Assembly (NCBI GenBank): GCA_029253085.1
Contig: JAQXAF010000011.1
Location: forward strand, 1 to 40,324
DNA length: 40,324 bases
Reading direction: 5' to 3'
From: Luminiphilus sp.
Lineage (GTDB): Bacteria; Pseudomonadota; Gammaproteobacteria; Pseudomonadales; Halieaceae
The notes under the pieces: generated by a model
Told to the model about the DNA's origin: nothing
Seen by the model: only the letters and a program-made list of their open reading frames with translations
Database searches by the model: none
In this document: positions 35,891-40,324 of the stretch, one piece after another
How positions within the stretch are numbered: the stretch's first letter is position 1
Layout: every line of letters starts with the position of its first letter
Made by a program: the position numbers and the translations under genes

Positions 35891-36280
35891 TCAAACTTTC
35901 GCAATTACCTTTATTTCCACCTTAAGTCCGGGATCAACCAAAGCCGAGACGCCAATCAGTGTTTGAGCAACTTCCGGCTTTTTGCCGTAAGCAGCCTCCC
36001 TAGCGTCAAAGATTGCTGGAACCTGACGCATACAATCCTTCATGTCTGTCACGAAGAACGTTTCATCCACGATATTGTCCATTGTGGCTCCAAATTCAAA
36101 CAAAACAGCCGCAATGTTTTTATAGGCCGCTTCGACCTGAGAGGGTAAATCTGATGGGATTTCTCCAGCCTCAGTCATGCCCACCTGACCCGCCAAGTAC
36201 AAGGAATCGCCAACGCGCACACCCTGGCTGAAAAAATCGGCGTAAGGACCCGCTCTGAACAACTCTTTCTCGATAGACAT
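35891..36280 (-). CDS. RidA/YjgF-family protein, atypical active site
   Basis: Start chosen at ATG 36280 (GAGAG upstream), since the 30 codons ahead of it are not family-like. The 129-residue product fits the RidA fold (SQGVRVGDSLYLAGQVG, AAYKNIAAVLFEFGATMDNIV, VEIKVIA at the end). In true RidA an Arg in the ParS-type segment holds the imine substrate; here that stretch reads KPEVAQTLIGVSAL with no Arg. It therefore probably belongs to the Rid subgroups that are not 2-aminoacrylate deaminases. Confidence 0.85.
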   Translation of the reverse strand: MSIEKELFRAGPYADFFSQGVRVGDSLYLAGQVGMTEAGEIPSDLPSQVEAAYKNIAAVLFEFGATMDNIVDETFFVTDMKDCMRQVPAIFDAREAAYGKKPEVAQTLIGVSALVDPGLKVEIKVIAKV

Positions 36281-36787
36281 GGCATCTCTCGTGTAAATAA
36301 GCACTGAATTTACTGCACTATAACTGCGCGACGGCTTGGGCAACAAAGAAATTCGAACCCGCAATAACAACTCCAGTTACTTAAGCGCGAGCTATTATCA
36401 CCACTGCCGTTATGAAATCCTGTGGGCAAACCAACAATGCCCTTCGCTTCGCAGTTGGCAGTTGGCGCTTTGCCATCATTTCATGTTCCTAGCCCAGCGC
36501 GGCTGCCTATCGCGTTAAAAATACTTTACTAGTCCGCAAGGGAAACATTATGGCCCTCACCGACGTATCCGCTTAATTTACGATTCCAGCTTGATTAACT
36601 CAAAAATATCAACTCGTAAAACGCCGTTAAGGCAAACTGATTTTGCGGATAAGAACAAACTGGCTGGTTGAGTGCCTCGTTAACGATGCAGGCACCCACG
36701 GTAGCATTGTGGCCTTTAAGAAACGCGCAGGCTAACATTGATTCAGGCTTCATCTAATCTGCATCTTGGGTTAAGTGATCTCAAAAT
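36281..36787. other. Gene-free stretch between RidA and small membrane protein genes
   Basis: About 500 bases with no credible reading frame on either strand. The minus strand holds a tRNA-like GGTTCGAAT at about 36350-36360, but no tRNA folds around it. The right end should carry the promoter of the small membrane protein/symporter pair. Confidence 0.5.
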
Positions 36788-36804
36788 TTGGCGTATATTG
36801 CCAA
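36788..36804 (+). promoter_or_regulatory. Dyad TTGGC-N7-GCCAA upstream of small protein/symporter genes
   Basis: TTGGC (36788-36792) and GCCAA (36800-36804) flank GTATATT, which contains a -10-like TATATT (36794-36799). It is 36 bases ahead of the GTG start. It looks like an operator covering a promoter; regulator unknown. Confidence 0.4.
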
Positions 36805-36839
36805 TAAGGCGCCACATCGACCAAGAGGAGGGATAATCT

Positions 36840-37103
36840 GTGGAAAGTTTTGTTGTAACCGATATCCTATTCCTGTCTGGGGTCATCCTGATCTTGGCTG
36901 CCGGCATTGCCCGATATACGAGAGCCTCTAAGGATGAACCCGATCCCAAATATCAACACTTTGGCCCCCCCACTAAAAAGTCTCATTCGATAAAGTCCGG
37001 CGAGCGCGCTGTTTTTGAACCCGCTGATCCGGCTGACGAAGGCGCTCTGTGGAGCGCTTACAGCCCCGTGGGCCGGACAGACCGAAAACGCCGACATCGA
37101 TAA
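36840..37103 (+). CDS. Small one-TM protein upstream of symporter
   Basis: An 87-residue protein with a GTG start and a strong AGAGGAGGG 8 bases upstream. The N-terminal third is a single membrane helix (DILFLSGVILILAAGIARYT), ending with Arg residues on the cytoplasmic side; the rest is hydrophilic, Pro- and Lys-rich, probably disordered. I recognise no family. It lies 37 bases upstream of a sodium:solute symporter in the same direction, so it may be a small accessory subunit; this is inference. Confidence 0.6.
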   Translation: MESFVVTDILFLSGVILILAAGIARYTRASKDEPDPKYQHFGPPTKKSHSIKSGERAVFEPADPADEGALWSAYSPVGRTDRKRRHR

Positions 37104-37140
37104 CCCTGACTCAGTTGGTAACTATCCGATAGGAGCTTGA

Positions 37141-38661
37141 GTGATAGAAAAATATTTCATGATTGGGCTCTACTTTGGAATTCTTCTGCTGCTGGGCTAC
37201 GTCGCATCAAAGCGCATAAAGACCCTGAGGGATTTTGTTGTTGGCGGTAAGTCGCTAGGGTTTTGGGTGGCTGCTTTTTCGGCCCAAGCGACCGGTGAAT
37301 CAGCCTGGTTACTGCTGGGACTGACCGGCATGGGAGCGATGATTGGCTTTTCTGCCTATTGGGTTGTGCTGGGAGAGTTACTCGGTGTCTTTGTCATGTG
37401 GTTTTTCATGGCCGGACGCTTCAAGCGGCTGACCGATCGCTATGACTCTATGACAGTTATCGATTATTTAGTCACGCGCCTACGATGTAAGACTCACCTT
37501 TTGCGCGTGGTTGCGGCGCTGAGTCTTTGCGTATTCGTTTTGATTTACATCGCCGCCCAAATCGATGCAACGGGCTCTGCCTTTGAAACCTTTCTTGGTT
37601 GGCCTTACCTAACGGGCGCTATTTTTGGGTTTAGCATTGTCACTATTTATTGTTTAGCCGGCGGATTTTTAGCGGCCGCTTGGACCGATATGTTGCAAGG
37701 CGCCGTCATGTTGGCGTGCCTCATGCTGCTACCTACTGTGGCCATACTCACTTTGACCCATGCAGATTCCATTCATGACGGACTGGCAACCATTGACCCC
37801 GGGCTAGTCACTGTCTGGGGTACGGGGGGGCCGACTTTGCTGAACATTGCCGCCGTGCTGGGTATGGCCCTCATAGGCCTTGGGTTTTTGGGCTCCCCGC
37901 AGGTATTCGCACGTTTAATTGCCATAAGAAGCGATCGTCAAATTAATCGCGGTAAGTGGGTCGCGTTAGTCTTCACGCTGCTGGTCGATTTCTCGGCGGT
38001 GACGATTGGTATCCTTGGGCGCTATATTTTCACCGAAACGGGTGTAGACCCCGAGTCTGTGCTGGGCAACGGTGCTCAGAACGTACTGCCAGAACTGGTT
38101 GAATACACCTTCCCACCCTGGATCGTCGGCCTTTACGTAGCGGCCGTTCTGTCGGCCATTATGTCCACCGTATCCTCGCTTATCGTAATGGCGGCAGGCT
38201 CAATAACCCACGACCTGTATGGACAAATCTACAATCCAACGATGGAAGATGCTCAAGCCGCACGACTATGCCGACTGATAACACTTGTGCTGGCGCTGGT
38301 AGCGCTGCTCATTGCCGTGACAGTGGCAATCATGTCACCTGATCGGACAATATTTTGGTTTGCCATCTTTGGTTGGTCGGGGATCGCAGCCACCTTCTGT
38401 CCCATGATGATACTTTCACTATTTTGGTCCGAGTTTACGGAGCGCGCCGCTATAGCCTCTATGCTGGCTGGCTTTTTCATGACCATCGCCAGTAAATTCT
38501 TACTTCAAGACCTTCAAGGCGCGGGCGAATACTTTGCTGCGCTCGAGACAATGCCCCCGTCGTTTCTAGCCGCACTACTGGCAGGGTATTGGGTCTCGAA
38601 AGCCTGGCCCGACCAGAGTCTTAGGGCGCAATATCAAGATGATTTGACGCACTGCCGCTAA
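37141..38661 (+). CDS. Sodium:solute symporter family protein (PutP-like)
   Basis: A 506-residue integral membrane protein with about 13 membrane helices and SSS family features: RTLRDF-like KTLRDFVVGGKSLGFWVAAFSAQATGESAWLLLG near the start, GGFLAAAWTDMLQGAVML in the middle, SAIMSTVSSLIVMAAGSITHDLY later. These match sodium/proline symporters (PutP) most closely. It likely imports an amino acid or small organic solute with sodium. GTG start with AGGAG upstream. Cotranscribed with the small protein before it. Confidence 0.9.
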   Translation: MIEKYFMIGLYFGILLLLGYVASKRIKTLRDFVVGGKSLGFWVAAFSAQATGESAWLLLGLTGMGAMIGFSAYWVVLGELLGVFVMWFFMAGRFKRLTDRYDSMTVIDYLVTRLRCKTHLLRVVAALSLCVFVLIYIAAQIDATGSAFETFLGWPYLTGAIFGFSIVTIYCLAGGFLAAAWTDMLQGAVMLACLMLLPTVAILTLTHADSIHDGLATIDPGLVTVWGTGGPTLLNIAAVLGMALIGLGFLGSPQVFARLIAIRSDRQINRGKWVALVFTLLVDFSAVTIGILGRYIFTETGVDPESVLGNGAQNVLPELVEYTFPPWIVGLYVAAVLSAIMSTVSSLIVMAAGSITHDLYGQIYNPTMEDAQAARLCRLITLVLALVALLIAVTVAIMSPDRTIFWFAIFGWSGIAATFCPMMILSLFWSEFTERAAIASMLAGFFMTIASKFLLQDLQGAGEYFAALETMPPSFLAALLAGYWVSKAWPDQSLRAQYQDDLTHCR

Positions 38662-38739
38662 GACCTATAAACGCTCAAAACGAACTGAAAACACGCCAAA
38701 TAGCGATCAACACCTCACTGGAACGGGACCAGAAAACGT

Positions 38740-39141
38740 TCACTCGCAGGTGAAATTTGAGACCGTCTGCTGCAACCAATTGGTGCTATTGCCGACGAAC
38801 AGAGCTTTCAAACCAAAGCTAGCGCAGTGATCAAGGGCCAAAGTTTTCACTTCAGCTGGAAGCTTTGCACAATCGTTCAGCTCATCACTAAAGGTTTGAT
38901 TGGGGTTGCAGCCACTGTCAAATCCCATCGAAGCCTGAGCATAAGTAATTTTAATACCCTCCTCGCTCGCATCTGACGTACTCGGCCCAAAAAGGAGTAC
39001 GGTATCAGATGACGATACCTTGGAAACGTCTCTCGGGGGTTGTTGCTGTGCAGCGCAACCGGCTAGAAAAGTGAAGCCCAGAAAGACTACAAAGGACTTT
39101 GAAATAATGCGGTGCAGGGGGACTAACCGTGAGACAAACAT
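38740..39141 (-). CDS. Small Cys-containing lipoprotein
   Basis: Start chosen at ATG 39141, eight bases after AGGAG; the ATG at 39147 is too close to that site. The 133-residue product has a signal peptide and lipobox (FLAGC) and a mature part with four further Cys (GCNPNQ, NDCAKL, DHCASF, FTCE) that could form two disulfides. I recognise no family. Downstream and convergent is the symporter gene; upstream on the same strand is a 58-residue membrane protein, 243 bases away. Confidence 0.65.
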   Translation of the reverse strand: MFVSRLVPLHRIISKSFVVFLGFTFLAGCAAQQQPPRDVSKVSSSDTVLLFGPSTSDASEEGIKITYAQASMGFDSGCNPNQTFSDELNDCAKLPAEVKTLALDHCASFGLKALFVGNSTNWLQQTVSNFTCE

Positions 39142-39383
39142 GACCATTTCTCCTAATACTGAGCGTGTACTACAAAAAAACCAAACAACCCGCCGACACT
39201 ACAGTAAGAACCTATCTTGCATAGCAACACAATGCGCTTAGTGTGACCGGGTAGACACTGCTTCCTGTAACCCAAGCTTGCGAACAGCTTGATCAGAATG
39301 CGTTATCAGGCTCTTCCTAAAGGCATGGGATGAAAAACGTGGTTACGGGCGTTACCATTGGCCGCAAATAGTTAATAGAGATG

Positions 39384-39560
39384 CTACGCGCCCGTATCTT
39401 CCTTTGCAGCAGCAGCGTCCTCCTCCTGCCGCCGCTTGAAGTAACGGACAAACTTTTTTGAGGCGCTATAGAACAGTCCCGAAGCTACTAATACGATAGC
39501 TAACAAGGCAAACATCATGGGATAACCCATTTGCCCGAGTACTGACGTTGATTCACTCAT
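39384..39560 (-). CDS. 58-residue one-TM protein
   Basis: A short reading frame with ATG 39560, AAGGA six to seven bases upstream and TAG at 39384-39386. The product has a single membrane helix (MMFALLAIVLVASGLFY, about residues 15-31) followed by a basic stretch (SKKFVRYFKRRQ) and an acidic, Ala-rich tail. The positive residues after the helix put the C-terminus in the cytoplasm. It is a typical small membrane protein, possibly a partner of a larger complex. No family recognised. Confidence 0.55.
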   Translation of the reverse strand: MSESTSVLGQMGYPMMFALLAIVLVASGLFYSASKKFVRYFKRRQEEDAAAAKEDTGA

Positions 39561-40103
39561 ATCTTATCCTTCATTTTCAGCTCCTTTGGCTAAACGCCTT
39601 AGATGAGCCAAATAATCGCTTTAATCTATTACAGATACTAGGGATCCGTTGATTTTTGTGGGCGTTAGTTATTGGCGAGCGTTGGCTAAAGGGCACCCCG
39701 TAACGCCCCTGTCGCGTTCTACAAATCTGAGAAATGCTAGCCAATTTGGCTCCCTGTTCAACTTAGCCTTCAGTCTTACCGAAGCACCGCAGGCCCTGCA
39801 CACCTTCTGTTAGTTCGTTATTATCGTCGCTTTGGAGTGTCACTGTTAGTTGCCGCTTTTATCTTTCCACCAAAACCACCCCTAGGGGCTACAAGGATGA
39901 GATGCTAAATGATTGCAGCATGCTGAGTGCGGGTGCGCCATCTGCATTTAGTGTATCGGCACAAGAGCTAAAGCTACCCGCCAGCTAAAACGTGAAAAGG
40001 GATTGCATAGTTTTTGAAACCGTCTACGCGGCCCTTTTTCTGATAACCTCGGCCCTTGCACATCGAACCAAACAACAACTCCCCCAAACAGAGAGAGACC
40101 GCA
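39561..40103. other. 543-bp gene-free stretch
   Basis: No convincing gene. A 28-codon frame at 39902-39988 has a fair AAGGATGAG ahead but no other support. The right end must hold the promoter of the SDR gene at 40104; I could not define it. Confidence 0.45.
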
Positions 40104-40324
40104 ATGAGTTTGCAAGGAAAAACACTTTTCATCAGCGGCGCCAGCCGCGGTATTGGGCTGGCCATTGCTAAACGTGCGGCTCAAGACGGGGCAAATGTCG
40201 CGATCGCAGCAAAAACCGCCGAGCCCCATCCCAAGCTCCCAGGCACTATTTACACCGCTGCCCAGGAGATCGAAGAAGCTGGCGGCACAGCGCTACCTGT
40301 TTTATGCGATATACGCTTTGAAGA
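40104..40324 (+). CDS. SDR-family oxidoreductase (HSDL2-like), N-terminal fragment
   Basis: Partial gene running off the window end, with ATG at 40104 and AGAGAGA upstream. The 73 residues visible have the cofactor loop SGASRGIG followed by LAIAKRAAQDGANVAIAAKTAEPHPKLPGTI, a pattern typical of hydroxysteroid-dehydrogenase-like-2 (HSDL2) SDR proteins, where the AAKTAEPHPKLPGTIYTAAQ block is diagnostic. The catalytic Tyr/Lys lies outside the window. Confidence 0.85.
   Translation, partial: MSLQGKTLFISGASRGIGLAIAKRAAQDGANVAIAAKTAEPHPKLPGTIYTAAQEIEEAGGTALPVLCDIRFE

Noticed and set aside
36345-36364. GGTTCGAAT on the minus strand, like a tRNA T-loop
   Set aside because: The T-stem does not pair (GCGGG against TTCTT) and no tRNA body surrounds it.
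39902-39988. 28-codon frame with AAGGATGAG ahead
   Set aside because: Too short, no homology recognised, and no conserved context visible.

Overview
The window looks like a chromosomal segment of a marine-type gammaproteobacterium. Pointers are a rmf gene (ribosome modulation factor is gammaproteobacterial), the tightly packed block lipA / glycosyltransferase / nadK / rhomboid / YeaC-type / DUF2797 / pepN that resembles the pepN neighbourhood of pseudomonads, a MoxR-Bat operon, DUF2835, RmuC and thymidine kinase. Composition is near 50% GC. An assignment near the OM60/NOR5 (Halieaceae) or SAR92 type lineages is only a guess. I saw no rRNA, tRNA, insertion sequence, prophage or CRISPR array.

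Layout. 1-168: tail of an AraC-type regulator. 165-2942 (minus): a four-gene group, DUF3833 lipoprotein, DUF3429 membrane protein, a GST-fold protein and an SDR enzyme, preceded by a structured leader and two back-to-back intrinsic terminators (2957-3107). 3108-3894: long gene-free stretch with palindromes, then rmf. 4237-11094 (plus): moxR, DUF58, DUF4381, batA, a fused batB-batC and batD, nearly all overlapping; probably one envelope-stress/secreted-protein quality operon. 11097-13045: two response regulators, divergent, with no kinase beside them (an OmpR type and an HD-GYP type). 13046-20497 (minus): the lipA to pepN operon.

20636-25062: a molybdopterin oxidoreductase (minus) divergent from a Coq4-like protein and a reductive-dehalogenase-like iron-sulfur protein (plus). 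25197-33468: mixed single genes for small-molecule and peptide turnover: GST, EthD protein, M3 oligopeptidase lipoprotein, small monooxygenase-like protein, thymidine kinase, MDR oxidoreductase, YtcJ-type amidohydrolase lipoprotein and a META-domain lipoprotein. 33705-36280: DUF2835, rmuC and a RidA-family protein. 36840-38661: a one-TM small protein followed by a sodium:solute symporter. 38740-39560: a small Cys-rich lipoprotein and a 58-residue membrane protein. 40104-end: start of an SDR gene.

The best candidate for something undescribed is the leader at 2957-3107. On the minus strand it can form mutually exclusive helices, one of which competes with the first terminator, and the second terminator ends only 14 bases before the likely start codon of the lipoprotein gene. 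That arrangement fits a transcription-attenuation switch (riboswitch-like element or regulated leader) or a small RNA. Secondary leads are the cobalamin-type dehalogenase-like protein without export signal, a molybdenum enzyme lacking the usual metal-ligand residue, two long hairpins filling the gap between DUF2835 and rmuC, and unannotated small membrane proteins.
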